DNA of 64,000 nt from UBA1181 sp045601045 (GCA_045601045.1 JAZRZA010000082.1:62001-126000); one strand, 5' to 3'. Shown: positions 42,497 to 52,079, counted from the stretch's first letter. The notes: a model not told the origin generated them from the letters alone. Program-made: numbers and translations.

Positions 42497-43336
42497 TCAG
42501 CAAAGTTGTATATGGCGCACATCTATCTTCTCAGAGAGGAAAATAGAAGCCGACTTCTTAAACTTTTCCTCCGACTCAGTCGTGTAGAAGTGGCACTCCC
42601 CACTTCGTGTCAGCCACGCCTCCAAATCGGCGTGACGAGTTAAATAGTTCTGAAGACTATTCGCCACAATGGCGCCCTGTGATATCACCCGAATGTGGGA
42701 GGGCAAGTATTTCTTTATCTTCGCCAAAAGCAAAGGATAATGGGTACATCCTAATATGACAGTATCTATCAACGCATCCTGGGCAAGCAACTGGTCAATG
42801 TATTTCTTCACGAAATAGTCGGCCCCGTCTCCGTCAAACTCACTGTTCTCCACCAACGGCACCCAAAGCGGACAAGCCACGCTTGAGACTTGGATATCGG
42901 GGAAGATTTTGTGGATCTCTATCGGATAAGACTCTGATTGAACGGTTCCGACCGTGGCGAACAAACCGACATGCCGTGTCTTGGTAAACGAGTCGATCTC
43001 TTCAACCGTAGGGCGAATAACTCCCAAGACGCGCCGATCCGGGTTCCAAACCGGCAAATCGCTCATCTGAATCGATTTCAACGCCTTCGCGGAGGCGGTA
43101 TTGCAGCCCAAAATCACCAACGGGCAACCCAACTCAAACAACTTCTCCACGCACTGACGGGTATATTCATAGACCACATCGAATGACCTCGTGCCATAGG
43201 GTGTGCGAGCATTGTCTCCCAAATAGATGTAATCATATTGAGGCAAACATTTGCGGATTTCGGAAAGGATCGTCAAACCGCCATAGCCGGAATCGAAAAC
43301 ACCGATCGCACCGTTTTGATTCGGGAACTGCTTCAT
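42497..43336 (-). CDS. murI: glutamate racemase
   Basis: A 279-residue enzyme making D-glutamate for peptidoglycan. The acid motif is GVFDSGYGGLT. The two catalytic cysteines are in VILGCNTASAKAL (Cys78) and VILGCTHYPLL (Cys197). The ATG at 43336 is preferred over a TTG 12 nt upstream. It follows the ompH genes in the common Bacteroidales order but is separated from them by a strong terminator, so it depends on readthrough or an unseen promoter. Confidence 0.95.
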   Translation of the reverse strand: MKQFPNQNGAIGVFDSGYGGLTILSEIRKCLPQYDYIYLGDNARTPYGTRSFDVVYEYTRQCVEKLFELGCPLVILGCNTASAKALKSIQMSDLPVWNPDRRVLGVIRPTVEEIDSFTKTRHVGLFATVGTVQSESYPIEIHKIFPDIQVSSVACPLWVPLVENSEFDGDGADYFVKKYIDQLLAQDALIDTVILGCTHYPLLLAKIKKYLPSHIRVISQGAIVANSLQNYLTRHADLEAWLTRSGECHFYTTESEEKFKKSASIFLSEKIDVRHIQLC

Positions 43337-43358
43337 AATCGCATGCAATTAGAAAAAA

Positions 43359-43380
43359 AAAGAGGGCGAAAACCCTCTTT
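43359..43380 (-). terminator. terminator of the uppS-bamA-ompH operon
   Basis: AAAGAGGG (43359-43366) pairs with CCCTCTTT (43373-43380), with a long T-run on the minus strand, placed between ompH and murI. Confidence 0.8.
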
Positions 43381-43400
43381 TCCCATTATTTATTCAATAA

Positions 43401-43907
43401 TTACTTGATACCCAACTTCTTCTTGATCAATGGTGTAACATCAATCGCATCGTTAGACTTGTAAAGCAATGCGTTCAAGTCATAGATGTAAAGGAAGCCA
43501 TTCTCAGCACCTACCTCATCGATGGTCTTACGCAATTTCTCGCGGATTGGCGCTTGCAAATCCTCTTGCTTTTGTTGCAACATAGTTTGAGCTTGTTGAT
43601 AGTAAAGTTGCACCTTTTGTTGGATGGTTTGCAACTCCTCCATTCTATTTCTCTTGATAGCCTCATCCCACTTTGCTTCGCCTTCTTTGTACTCCATCAT
43701 CTTTTTGGTGTACTCATCTTCCATTCTCTTGATCTCACCTTCGTGTTGAGCGGCAAGCTCCTTCAAAGAGTTCTCAATGTTAGCCACCTCTGGCATAGAC
43801 ATAAACAATGTCTGAACATCCAAGTAACCCAATTTGATTTGAGTGTTTTGAGCCATACCGAACATTGGCATAGCCAAGAACAATAATGCAACTAATTTCT
43901 TACGCAT
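43401..43907 (-). CDS. OmpH/Skp-family periplasmic chaperone (second copy)
   Basis: A 168-residue protein (ATG at 43907; signal peptide ends MFGMAQ). The OmpH/Skp pattern is clear: a short strand (IKLGYLDVQTLFMSMPEV), a long amphipathic coiled coil (about 45-125, KRMEDEYTKKMMEYKEGEAKWDEAI), then LYIYDLNALLYKSNDAIDVTPLIKKKLGIK. It escorts outer-membrane proteins through the periplasm. It is the last gene before the terminator and is paralogous to the copy directly upstream. Confidence 0.9.
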   Translation of the reverse strand: MRKKLVALLFLAMPMFGMAQNTQIKLGYLDVQTLFMSMPEVANIENSLKELAAQHEGEIKRMEDEYTKKMMEYKEGEAKWDEAIKRNRMEELQTIQQKVQLYYQQAQTMLQQKQEDLQAPIREKLRKTIDEVGAENGFLYIYDLNALLYKSNDAIDVTPLIKKKLGIK

Positions 43908-43953
43908 AATTATAATGTTTAAATTCTTACTAATTAAGGGCAGGCGCAAAGTC

Positions 43954-44466
43954 TTACTTCGCATAGCCCATTTTTTGCAACACTTCGTCGCTGATATCAG
44001 CCTTTACAGAGAAATAGATCAAGTTGGAACTTGACGCCTTGTCTAACACCACTGTATAACCTTTGGTGTCTGAAACAGACTTCACAGCCACATAGACCTC
44101 GTCTTGGATAGGCTTCAACAAACTCTCTCTCTTCTTATAGAATTCGCCCTCTGGACCGAAGTATTTGCGCTTCAACTCATTCGCCTCCTTCTCTTTGGCA
44201 ACGATTTCATTCTCCTTCTTCACCTTCATCTCATCCGACAAGAAGACCACCTCTGTTTGATAGTTTTTATAAAGAATCTTGGCCTCCTCATTCTTTAACT
44301 CCACCTCTTTCTGCCACTTTTGAGAAATCTGCTTCAGCTGTTCGTTAGCAGACTCATACATCGGAATGTTTTTCAAGATATACTCCATGTCAACCACGGC
44401 TACCTTTTGAGCGGATGCGCAAAACAAAGCGCTGACCGCCAATAATGTCATCAATAATCTCTTCAT
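43954..44466 (-). CDS. OmpH/Skp-family periplasmic chaperone (first copy)
   Basis: A 170-residue protein (ATG at 44466; signal ends LFCASAQ). It starts KVAVVDMEYILKNIPMYESANEQLKQI, the usual Skp/OmpH N-terminus, followed by a charged coiled coil (about 55-120) and a C-terminal GYTVVLDKASSSNLIYF segment. It lies 32 bp after bamA. Two tandem ompH genes after bamA are typical of Bacteroidales. Confidence 0.92.
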   Translation of the reverse strand: MKRLLMTLLAVSALFCASAQKVAVVDMEYILKNIPMYESANEQLKQISQKWQKEVELKNEEAKILYKNYQTEVVFLSDEMKVKKENEIVAKEKEANELKRKYFGPEGEFYKKRESLLKPIQDEVYVAVKSVSDTKGYTVVLDKASSSNLIYFSVKADISDEVLQKMGYAK

Positions 44467-44498
44467 ATTCGTACTGTGTTTTTGGTAAAACAATCAAA

Positions 44499-47177
44499 TT
44501 AAAACTCCTGTCCGATCACAAAGTGGAAGTTACTACCTCCACCGCCATTCTTGGATAGATCAAATCCATATCCCCAGTCGACTCCGATCAATCCGATCAT
44601 CGGCAAGAAGATACGAGCACCCACACCAACTGAACGTTTTAAATCGAATGGATTGAAATCCCGGAAATCACGCCATGCGTTTCCAGCATCGGCAAAGGCC
44701 AATAGATAAATGGTCGTGGAGGTCTCCAACATCAATGGGTATCTCAACTCCAAGGATAATCTGGAATAGATGTTACCAGCGTCTTGTCCGGTGATAGGAT
44801 CCTTTGGCGTCAAAACGCCATTGTCATAACCACGAATCTTCACCGCGGAGGTAGCATAGGTGTAACTATAACCAGTCATACCATCACCACCAACATAGTA
44901 ACGCTCAAATGGAGAACGGTGGTAAGCATCGTAATAGCCCAAGAAACCATACTCGACACGGGACATCAAAACCAACTTTTGGTTAGAAGAGAGCGGCGTG
45001 AAAGTTTGCATTTTGAACTCAAACTTGCAATACTCAATCCACTTATAAAGCTCTTGCTGCATCTCCATGTATTCAGCCTCTGACAAACCTCGGTAATCCT
45101 CGTTCTCGTTTCCTGCACGGAACTTATCCACCAAATTTTGGATGCGGCTGTTGTCTTTAAACTTCGAATATGGAGGCGTCAATTGAGCCATCAAGGATAT
45201 TTTAGAACCCTTTCTGGTATAGTATGGATTATCCAATGAATTGCGCGACCAGGTTACACTTACGCTCAAATTGTTGGCCGATCCATCCGAAATTTCAAGA
45301 TAGTTCCAATTTTTCAAAGAGTAATGGCGGTATGAGAGATCCCAATACATAGAGAAATAGTCATCAGGCCATCTCATACGCTTTCCGACTCCAATCGAAC
45401 CTCCTAGCGTCATAATGTACTTGTCTCGGTCCACCGCATTCGCATAGCCATTATAGCTATTATCGTATACCAAGTTGTTATAATAGTTATCGTTGTAATA
45501 ACGGCTATTGACGCCAGACTGTTTAGACCAATAGATGGAAGAAGACAACGATGTCGGACTCTTTCCACCCAACCATGGCTCCATGAAACTAATGCTTGCG
45601 GAAGAGTAATAACGAGCGTTCGTGGAGAAGGAGACGGAGAAGTTTTGTCCATCACCTTGAGGCAATGGCTTATACGCCTGCTTGTTGAAAATATTACGGA
45701 TGGAGAAGTTCGTGAACTTCAATCCCAAAGATCCAGTCACACCAGTTTGACCCCAACCAAAGGAGAGTTCCACCTGATCGTTTTTCTTCTGCTCCAAATT
45801 GTAAATGATATCCACCGTACCGTTCTCCGGATTTGGTTCAGGACGGATATCCATCTTCTCCGGATTGAACTGACCCGTTGCGGCCAACTCACGAGCGGAA
45901 CGTTGCAAATTGGTTTTACTGAACAAGTCACCTGGTTTGGTGCGGAGTTCTCGGCGGATCACATTCTCGTAAATGGAATTGTTTCCGGAAATAATCACAT
46001 TGTTGATCACCGCTTGTTGGCCTTCGTAGATACGCATCTCCAAATCTATGGAATCCCCTTCAACCCTCACCTCTACGGGTTCCACATTGAAGAAAAGATA
46101 TCCATTATCCAAATAGAGGTTGGACATCGCGTCATCATCCGCCATCAATCGGTCGTTCAATAACTTTTGGTTATAAACGTCCCCCTTCTTAATGGCCAAC
46201 GCTTTGGTCAACATCTCACTCGGATAGATGGTGTTACCCACCCATGTGATGTCGCGGAAATAGTACTTACGACCCTCACTGAAGGTCATATAGATATCCA
46301 CTTTATTCTCATCGTAAGGCACCACGCTATCGCTTAGCAACACAGCGTCACGAAAACCAAACTCATTGAACTTGTCGATCGCCAAGCCCTTATCATTTTT
46401 ATACTCCGCCTCGATGAACTTCTTGGATTTGAAGATATTAACCAACTTTCTCTCCTTGGTCTTCTTCATACCACGTTTAACCTTCTTTTCTGGCATCAAG
46501 TTCAAACCAGACATATAAATGCGGTGAACCTTCACCTTGTCATTCTTGTCTATGTCGATGTTCACCACCACATGGCCAGGCTTTGTTCTATCCTCCACCG
46601 TGGAAATCTCCACTTCGGCGTTGCGGTAGCCATCACCACTTAAATGTTTACGAATAGCGGCTTGGGTACGAGAGATGATATTCGGGGTGACAATACCGTT
46701 TTTACGCATCTCAATCGCACCTAAAATATCCTCCTTTTGCTTCTCTTTGACTCCAGAGATATTGATATCGGAGATACGGTCGCGTTGTTGCAAAGCAATG
46801 GTGAGCCAAACCTTATCGCCCTCCATCTTGTCCGCATAAATCTTCACATCGGAAAACAATCCTTGTTTCCAGAATTTCTTCACCGCCTTGGAGATTTGAT
46901 CTCCAGGAATCTTCACCTTGTCACCCACTTTCAATCGTGAATAACCGATAATGACAGCCTTATCATAGCGATCCGCGCCTGTCACATTGATCGCCGCGAT
47001 CTCATACTCCTTCGGAGTGTCCGTATAGGAGATAGAAGGCACATACTCGTATCCTTTAGCGGAGGCGTCACTTTGCGCAGAAACGCTATCCGGCACCACA
47101 ACAGCCACGGATTTCACCGTTGCCGATGCGACAACCGAGAATAAACAAAGTATGCAGATGTATAATATTTTCTTCAT
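44499..47177 (-). CDS. bamA: outer membrane protein assembly factor BamA
   Basis: An 892-residue protein with a signal peptide (1-19), about five POTRA domains (about 55-420; VTGADRYDKAVIIGYSRLKVGDKV opens the first) and a C-terminal Omp85 beta barrel ending HFVIGQEF. It inserts outer-membrane barrels. A Tyr/Asn-rich stretch (NSRYYNDNYYNNLVYDNSYNGY) in the barrel probably forms an external loop. It lies 9 bp after uppS. Confidence 0.96.
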   Translation of the reverse strand: MKKILYICILCLFSVVASATVKSVAVVVPDSVSAQSDASAKGYEYVPSISYTDTPKEYEIAAINVTGADRYDKAVIIGYSRLKVGDKVKIPGDQISKAVKKFWKQGLFSDVKIYADKMEGDKVWLTIALQQRDRISDINISGVKEKQKEDILGAIEMRKNGIVTPNIISRTQAAIRKHLSGDGYRNAEVEISTVEDRTKPGHVVVNIDIDKNDKVKVHRIYMSGLNLMPEKKVKRGMKKTKERKLVNIFKSKKFIEAEYKNDKGLAIDKFNEFGFRDAVLLSDSVVPYDENKVDIYMTFSEGRKYYFRDITWVGNTIYPSEMLTKALAIKKGDVYNQKLLNDRLMADDDAMSNLYLDNGYLFFNVEPVEVRVEGDSIDLEMRIYEGQQAVINNVIISGNNSIYENVIRRELRTKPGDLFSKTNLQRSARELAATGQFNPEKMDIRPEPNPENGTVDIIYNLEQKKNDQVELSFGWGQTGVTGSLGLKFTNFSIRNIFNKQAYKPLPQGDGQNFSVSFSTNARYYSSASISFMEPWLGGKSPTSLSSSIYWSKQSGVNSRYYNDNYYNNLVYDNSYNGYANAVDRDKYIMTLGGSIGVGKRMRWPDDYFSMYWDLSYRHYSLKNWNYLEISDGSANNLSVSVTWSRNSLDNPYYTRKGSKISLMAQLTPPYSKFKDNSRIQNLVDKFRAGNENEDYRGLSEAEYMEMQQELYKWIEYCKFEFKMQTFTPLSSNQKLVLMSRVEYGFLGYYDAYHRSPFERYYVGGDGMTGYSYTYATSAVKIRGYDNGVLTPKDPITGQDAGNIYSRLSLELRYPLMLETSTTIYLLAFADAGNAWRDFRDFNPFDLKRSVGVGARIFLPMIGLIGVDWGYGFDLSKNGGGGSNFHFVIGQEF

Positions 47178-47186
47178 TCCAATATC

Positions 47187-47927
47187 CTATGCCAATTGTT
47201 CACTCGTTTTTCCGAATCGTCTCTCTCTCTTTTGGTAATCCACAATCGCCTCGAAGAACTGTTCCTTCTTAAACTCCGGCCAAGGTGTGGAGGTGAAATA
47301 GAGTTCGGAATAAGACAATTGCCACATCAAGAAGTTACTGATGCGCAACTCGCCACTGGTCCGCACCAACAAATCCGGATCAGGCACACCTGCTGTGGTC
47401 AAATGGTTCGAGAACAGAGTTTCATCTATATCTTCAATGTTCAACGTGCCCGACTTCGCCTCGGAAGCGATCTGTTTTACCGCCTCGACCATCTCCCAAC
47501 GGGAAGAGTAACTAATGGCGATCAACATAGTCAATCCCGTATTCCCCGCCGTAATCTGCTCGGCCTCCGTCAAGTTTTTAAGGGTCACCTCAGACAATCT
47601 GCTCTTGTCGCCGATCACCCTCAATCGAACATTATTCTTAGAAATCTTCTCAATATACTTTCTCAATGCGGCGGAAAGGATATCCATCAAAGCATTCACC
47701 TCCGCTTCCGGACGATTCCAGTTCTCTGTGGAAAAAGCATACAAGGTAATGTACTTCACACCCAAATCGGTAGCAGCCTCCATCACCTTGTCCACGGAAT
47801 CGACGCCCTCTTGATGTCCGAAAATCCGATCCAATCCTTTCGACTTTGCCCAGCGGCCATTACCATCCATGATGATAGCGACATGCTGCGGCACTCGATT
47901 CATATCTATTTGATCTTTATAACTCAT
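47187..47927 (-). CDS. uppS: isoprenyl (undecaprenyl) diphosphate synthase
   Basis: A 246-residue cis-prenyltransferase making the lipid carrier for peptidoglycan and polysaccharides. The first motif is VAIIMDGNGRWAKSKG (catalytic Asp21). The YALSTENWNRP-type block reads YAFSTENWNRPEAEV, and the C-terminal PDLLVRTSGELRISNFLMWQLSYSELYF is complete. It lies 4 bp after the DUF6089 gene and 9 bp before bamA, so one envelope-assembly operon. Confidence 0.96.
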   Translation of the reverse strand: MSYKDQIDMNRVPQHVAIIMDGNGRWAKSKGLDRIFGHQEGVDSVDKVMEAATDLGVKYITLYAFSTENWNRPEAEVNALMDILSAALRKYIEKISKNNVRLRVIGDKSRLSEVTLKNLTEAEQITAGNTGLTMLIAISYSSRWEMVEAVKQIASEAKSGTLNIEDIDETLFSNHLTTAGVPDPDLLVRTSGELRISNFLMWQLSYSELYFTSTPWPEFKKEQFFEAIVDYQKRERRFGKTSEQLA

Positions 47928-47931
47928 ATCC

Positions 47932-48645
47932 TTACTTTAAAACATTGCACTTGGACCTTCTACGAATCAAATCCACCGAAATAAATACCAAAGCGCATGT
48001 GTAGTAGTCATTGTTTTTAAACGCCTTATGGCCCATGTTATACGGGTCGTTCAAAATTTTGGATTCTCTGTCCACCACATCGAAATTATCCACGAACAAT
48101 TTGCGCATAGACCACTCGAATCCAAGATTCCAACGCTTCCACAATTTGAACTTATAACCCACACCAAATGTGAGGTTGAAGGTGATGATATTGCCTCTCC
48201 AATGTTCATACATCGTCATACCTGGGCCTATCAACACATAAGGCGTATGGCGCTTCACCTCGCGGTCCCAACTCTCGAAACCATATTTCAAGAAATTGTG
48301 CTCCAAATGCAAACCCACATCCCAGAACTTCTGTTCGAATGAGGCTTGCGCTCCATCTGGCAAGATGTTTTCGAAATTGCGGGTATCACCGGAAACCTTT
48401 CCGCGTACCACATCCAATTTCAACACGCCACGGTCATTGATGAAATAACGCAACAATCCGCCATACGCCACATGGTTCTCAATGAATATCTTTCTGTTAT
48501 TCGCATCACCGTTGTAATACGAATCACCGCCAAATAATCCAAATTCTCCGACATAGCGGTCTTGCGCATGACTTGTCTCCAACCCGAAACAAGTCCACAA
48601 AACCACGAGCAGACATGCTGCATATTTATATTTACGTTGCGTCAT
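47932..48645 (-). CDS. DUF6089 outer-membrane protein
   Basis: A 237-residue protein from the ATG at 48645 (signal MTQRKYKYAACLLVVLWTCF, cut after SHAQ); an ATG at 48666 is also possible. The mature part is a predicted small beta barrel with repeated glycine/aromatic turns (EFGLFGGDSYYNGDANNRK, FLKYGFESWDREVKRHTPYVLIGPG). It matches the DUF6089 family usually encoded before uppS-bamA. Its function is not established; position suggests a role in envelope assembly. A -7 box lies at 48720-48727. Confidence 0.85.
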   Translation of the reverse strand: MTQRKYKYAACLLVVLWTCFGLETSHAQDRYVGEFGLFGGDSYYNGDANNRKIFIENHVAYGGLLRYFINDRGVLKLDVVRGKVSGDTRNFENILPDGAQASFEQKFWDVGLHLEHNFLKYGFESWDREVKRHTPYVLIGPGMTMYEHWRGNIITFNLTFGVGYKFKLWKRWNLGFEWSMRKLFVDNFDVVDRESKILNDPYNMGHKAFKNNDYYTCALVFISVDLIRRRSKCNVLK

Positions 48646-48719
48646 TTTTATACTCAATATGTTCATAGAAGAGAAACGAGATTTACCCCGCAATATTTTG
48701 TATTCTCTCCAAAAACGCA

Positions 48720-48727
48720 CAAAAATA
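48720..48727 (-). promoter_or_regulatory. promoter -7 box (TATTTTTG) for the DUF6089-uppS-bamA-ompH operon
   Basis: Matches TAnnTTTG with a leader of about 70 nt to the ATG at 48645. Confidence 0.5.
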
Positions 48728-48851
48728 AGGATTTTTTATGATTTTATGAAAATTCAATCTACGAATTGTCCTTAAAAATATATAAAAGGGAACTCTCCAT
48801 CGACTAGTCGTTCAGGCGAATTTCTTCATTCGTAAGACACCCTCTAAAAAC

Positions 48852-48934
48852 AAAGAAGGATGTCATCTCGACATCCCAACCTCGTCAATTTTTAACCTTA
48901 AATCTAATACCATGAAAAACACAGTGCAAATATA
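48852..48934 (-). ncRNA. small-RNA gene, copy B
   Basis: The -7 box TATATTTG (48927-48934) leads to a transcript from about 48921 to the hairpin GGATGTC-gagat-GACATCC (48858-48876) with a T-rich end. It is the inverted twin of copy A: about 40 nt of the 5' part and the whole terminator hairpin are identical, while the joining segment differs. Its small frame reads MVLDLRLKIDEVGMSR. Confidence 0.65.
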
Positions 48935-48944
48935 TGGTATATTT

Positions 48945-48962
48945 TTATGTTATACAACATAA
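48945..48962 (-). promoter_or_regulatory. palindromic operator-like site upstream of sRNA copy B
   Basis: TTATGTT-ATAC-AACATAA is a perfect 7-bp inverted repeat in the -33 region, as before copy A. Confidence 0.55.
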
Positions 48963-49042
48963 TTATTTAATATTTTCAATAATTAACATTCTTTTGCAAA
49001 AGAATAGCCAGATATGGGGATTGCCACATATCTCACAATGAT

Positions 49043-49050
49043 TAAATTTG
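49043..49050 (+). promoter_or_regulatory. promoter -7 box (TAAATTTG)
   Basis: Matches TAnnTTTG, 19 nt before the ATG at 49070. Confidence 0.5.
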
Positions 49051-49069
49051 CCCAACAAACAGAAACTTA

Positions 49070-51349
49070 ATGAATAACAAAAAGAATCATTTTCTATCAT
49101 CCGCGCCTTTCCTGTCTTTGGGATGCATCATAGCGTGCCTCATCGTCACCTCCATTCTCGAAAAGGAAGGGCTATTCGAAGGGTATTCACCCTACACATC
49201 TACCCCATTCATCGCGCTTTGGGGTATACTCGTTCTCTTATCCAGCATCTACATCCACAAGAAAAAATTATGGAAAAGAGCGGGCGTGTTCTCTATTCAT
49301 GCAGCCTTCCTTATGATCTTATGCGGCGCATTAATCACCCACCTCACCAGCTTTTCCGGGCAAATACACCTCCGCAATGGCGAAAGTGGCAATCTGATCC
49401 AGACAAACCAATCAAACAATAATGACGCAATGGGGAAAGAACTTCCCTTTACCATAAGACTAGACCAGTTCAGCATCATCACTTATCCAGGCACCGACAC
49501 CCCAGCCGATTACCAGAGTGACATCACACTCACTGATCAAAAAGGGAGTCAAAAGGCACGTGTTTCTATGAATAAAATCGTCAGGAAAGATGGCTACCGC
49601 CTTTTCCAACAATCCTACGACGCGGATGGGCAAGGAAGTGTATTGATGGTCAGTTACGACAAATGGGGCGCGAGAATCACTTACATTGGCTATCTCTTTT
49701 TACTGATCGGAATGGGCCTGACGCTTTTCGACCCGAAAAGCAACTTCCGTAACGCGATCAAAAACAGCCAGGGAAACGCCAATATCTGGAAGGGAGGGGC
49801 AATAGCGCTGCTCCTATGCGCCACACCATGGCATTCCGCCTCCGCAGAGAGCCTGACGCTCACGGAGCAAGAGGCGGAGGCATTCGGCAACATCCTGGTG
49901 CAACACCAAGAGAGAATCACCACCCTATCATGCCTCGCCAACGACTTCACCAAGAAATTGACGGGGAAGAACCACTACAAAGACTACAACGCCACGCAAG
50001 TTTTGGCTGGTTGGCTCTTCTCTCGTGAGGAGTGGCAATACGAACCCATGTTCAAAGTGAAGGGGCAAACGGAGCGTTCACTGATCGGGATTGACCAACC
50101 GCGCGCAAGATTCGTGGACTTCTTCGATTCTAACGGAGAATACAAGCTACGCAAGCACTATATGCAAAAGGCGCGGAAAGACTTGAACGCACCAGAATTA
50201 AAACCGATCAAACGCCTGGACGAGGAGGTGGAATTGGTCCTTATGTTACAATCGGGAGCCCTTCTGAACATCTTCCCCGCTCAAGGCGACTACGGGATCC
50301 AACTCTTTTCACCACGCAACTTCCCGCAAGGAGGTGTTACAGGTTCGGATTCCATACTCGTCAACAACTTTCTTCCGCTTCTTTACGAAAAATATAGTCA
50401 GAGAAAGAATAAAACTATGGATGCGGGACAAGGAGTCGGATCAAAAGAAGATTGCACCCATTGGATAGAAAAATTCTGTCAGTACCAAAGGGAAAAATTA
50501 GGCGACAAAGTCCCCTCACAATGGAGAATCGATGCGGAGAAACTCTATTTAAGAATAGACAAGCTACCACTATGCAGCTACATCACACTTCTCTTCGGAA
50601 TCATTTCATTGTTCTGCCTATTTCTAAAAAAAGGGGCGGATTCACTGCAAAGGATCTGTCACGTCTCGCTCTTTCTATCTTGCGCATACCTCACCTTGCT
50701 ACTCTCCCTACGAGGTGTCGTGTCAGGCAGGTTACCATTGGCCAATGGACACGAAACGCTTCTTTGCATAGCCTGGATGGCGCAACTATTCGCGCTTTGC
50801 TTCTATCGCAGATGGCACATCCTACTTCAATTAGGGTTAATGGCCTCCGGGTTCGCGATGCTAACGGCCACATTGGGAGCGAAAGACCCGCAAATCACGC
50901 CTTTGATCCCCGTACTCAACTCTCCTCTTTTGAGCCTCCACGTCACTTTGATGATGATCTCCTACACCCTTTTGTTTTTTGTGACATTATCAAGTCTCAT
51001 CGCGCTGCTTTCCCATTGGCTACAACACGACGACAGCAGATTGGCGCAACATCAGACACTCAATACGATCATCCTCTACCCCGCCCTGTTCTGCCTCACC
51101 GCAGGCATATTCCTGGGAGCTGTATGGGCCAATGTATCTTGGGGATGTTACTGGTCTTGGGACCCCAAAGAGACATGGGCGCTGATCTCTCTATTGATTT
51201 ACAGCTATAACTTCCACGGTAAATCGCTGCCATTCCTTCAAAAATCAATCCGACACCATCTATACCAAATCATCACCTTCATCGCCATTCTCTTCACCTA
51301 CTTTGGCGTGAATTACCTATTTGGGGGAATGCATAGTTACGGAGGTTGA
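49070..51349 (+). CDS. cytochrome c biogenesis fusion (ResB-like + CcsA-like)
   Basis: A 759-residue inner-membrane protein for system II cytochrome c maturation. The N-terminal ResB-like half (about 1-235) has transmembrane segments around 13-30, 44-60 and 72-95, a periplasmic domain and a segment near 205-225. A soluble stretch (about 260-500) follows. The C-terminal CcsA half has six to eight segments and the haem-handling motif WGCYWSWDPKETWA near 690-703. It attaches haem to c-type cytochromes. No cytochrome gene (such as nrfA) is adjacent, so its client is encoded elsewhere. Confidence 0.9.
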   Translation: MNNKKNHFLSSAPFLSLGCIIACLIVTSILEKEGLFEGYSPYTSTPFIALWGILVLLSSIYIHKKKLWKRAGVFSIHAAFLMILCGALITHLTSFSGQIHLRNGESGNLIQTNQSNNNDAMGKELPFTIRLDQFSIITYPGTDTPADYQSDITLTDQKGSQKARVSMNKIVRKDGYRLFQQSYDADGQGSVLMVSYDKWGARITYIGYLFLLIGMGLTLFDPKSNFRNAIKNSQGNANIWKGGAIALLLCATPWHSASAESLTLTEQEAEAFGNILVQHQERITTLSCLANDFTKKLTGKNHYKDYNATQVLAGWLFSREEWQYEPMFKVKGQTERSLIGIDQPRARFVDFFDSNGEYKLRKHYMQKARKDLNAPELKPIKRLDEEVELVLMLQSGALLNIFPAQGDYGIQLFSPRNFPQGGVTGSDSILVNNFLPLLYEKYSQRKNKTMDAGQGVGSKEDCTHWIEKFCQYQREKLGDKVPSQWRIDAEKLYLRIDKLPLCSYITLLFGIISLFCLFLKKGADSLQRICHVSLFLSCAYLTLLLSLRGVVSGRLPLANGHETLLCIAWMAQLFALCFYRRWHILLQLGLMASGFAMLTATLGAKDPQITPLIPVLNSPLLSLHVTLMMISYTLLFFVTLSSLIALLSHWLQHDDSRLAQHQTLNTIILYPALFCLTAGIFLGAVWANVSWGCYWSWDPKETWALISLLIYSYNFHGKSLPFLQKSIRHHLYQIITFIAILFTYFGVNYLFGGMHSYGG

Positions 51350-51372
51350 ATAGAAGCCATAAGGGACAAAAA

Positions 51373-51408
51373 GAAAGCGTCACCGCAGATTCCCGCAGCG
51401 ACGCTTTC
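51373..51408. terminator. bidirectional terminator
   Basis: GAAAGCGTC (51373-51381) pairs with GACGCTTTC (51400-51408) between convergent genes. Confidence 0.75.
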
Positions 51409-51434
51409 ATTTAAATTATATTCTAAAGGAAGGA

Positions 51435-52079
51435 TTACTTAAGTGCCTTGTACAACTTAGCGACACGCTTCTCAATCTCCTCTTGAACTTTCTCCAACGT
51501 GCTGTCGATATCATCGATCTCATCTTGGACATCCTCAATACGATTCTTCTTCTCCTTTGCCTTCATCGTCATATCTGCCTCAAGTTCAGCCTTCTCCTTC
51601 TCCAATTTCTCCTTCTTTCTCACCTTGTGGGTCAACGGCTTCATAGAATCCTTTTGGCCAAGACCAATTACCTTCTCACCCAACTGGATGTCATTGAAAC
51701 TGATCACAGCGAAACCATCATAGAAAGAGACGTTTCCGGCACACTTGATGTAATCAACGTATTGAGTGTTGATCATCACATTCCAACGCACCTTTGTGTT
51801 GTGAGTAATGGTAAAGTCAAAACTCTCTGGAGAGACTTCGTTAAACATTCTATAGCTATCCCACTCTGAAGAAGAGAACCACTCACGAGCATCCTCATAA
51901 GATTCCATCTTATCACTTCCACATGGAATAGTGTCAACCACATTGGTTTTAAAATCCTTATCCACAACGAAAATAGACGCCTTCTTCGCCTCAGATTTAG
52001 CGTTTTTAGGAGCCTCTTTTGCAGACACACTTGTAGCAAGCAACGATAAAGCAATCAAGCCAAACTTTAAAATTTTCAT
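51435..52079 (-). CDS. exported coiled-coil protein of unknown function
   Basis: A 214-residue protein (ATG at 52079; signal peptide cut after SVSA). The middle (about 45-135) is probably a beta-rich domain (TKVRWNVMINTQYVDYIKCAGNVSFYDGFAVISF). The C-terminal 70 residues are a highly charged coiled coil (KVRKKEKLEKEKAELEADM...). No family recognised. It has no operon partner and lies between two convergent or divergent neighbours. Confidence 0.8.
   Translation of the reverse strand: MKILKFGLIALSLLATSVSAKEAPKNAKSEAKKASIFVVDKDFKTNVVDTIPCGSDKMESYEDAREWFSSSEWDSYRMFNEVSPESFDFTITHNTKVRWNVMINTQYVDYIKCAGNVSFYDGFAVISFNDIQLGEKVIGLGQKDSMKPLTHKVRKKEKLEKEKAELEADMTMKAKEKKNRIEDVQDEIDDIDSTLEKVQEEIEKRVAKLYKALK

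Larger units (their letters stand above)
48728..49069. other. gap of about 340 bp holding small-RNA copy B and the next promoter
   Basis: Apart from sRNA copy B (48852-48934), its palindrome (48945-48962) and the -7 box at 49043, I see only AT-rich sequence without a gene. Confidence 0.7.
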
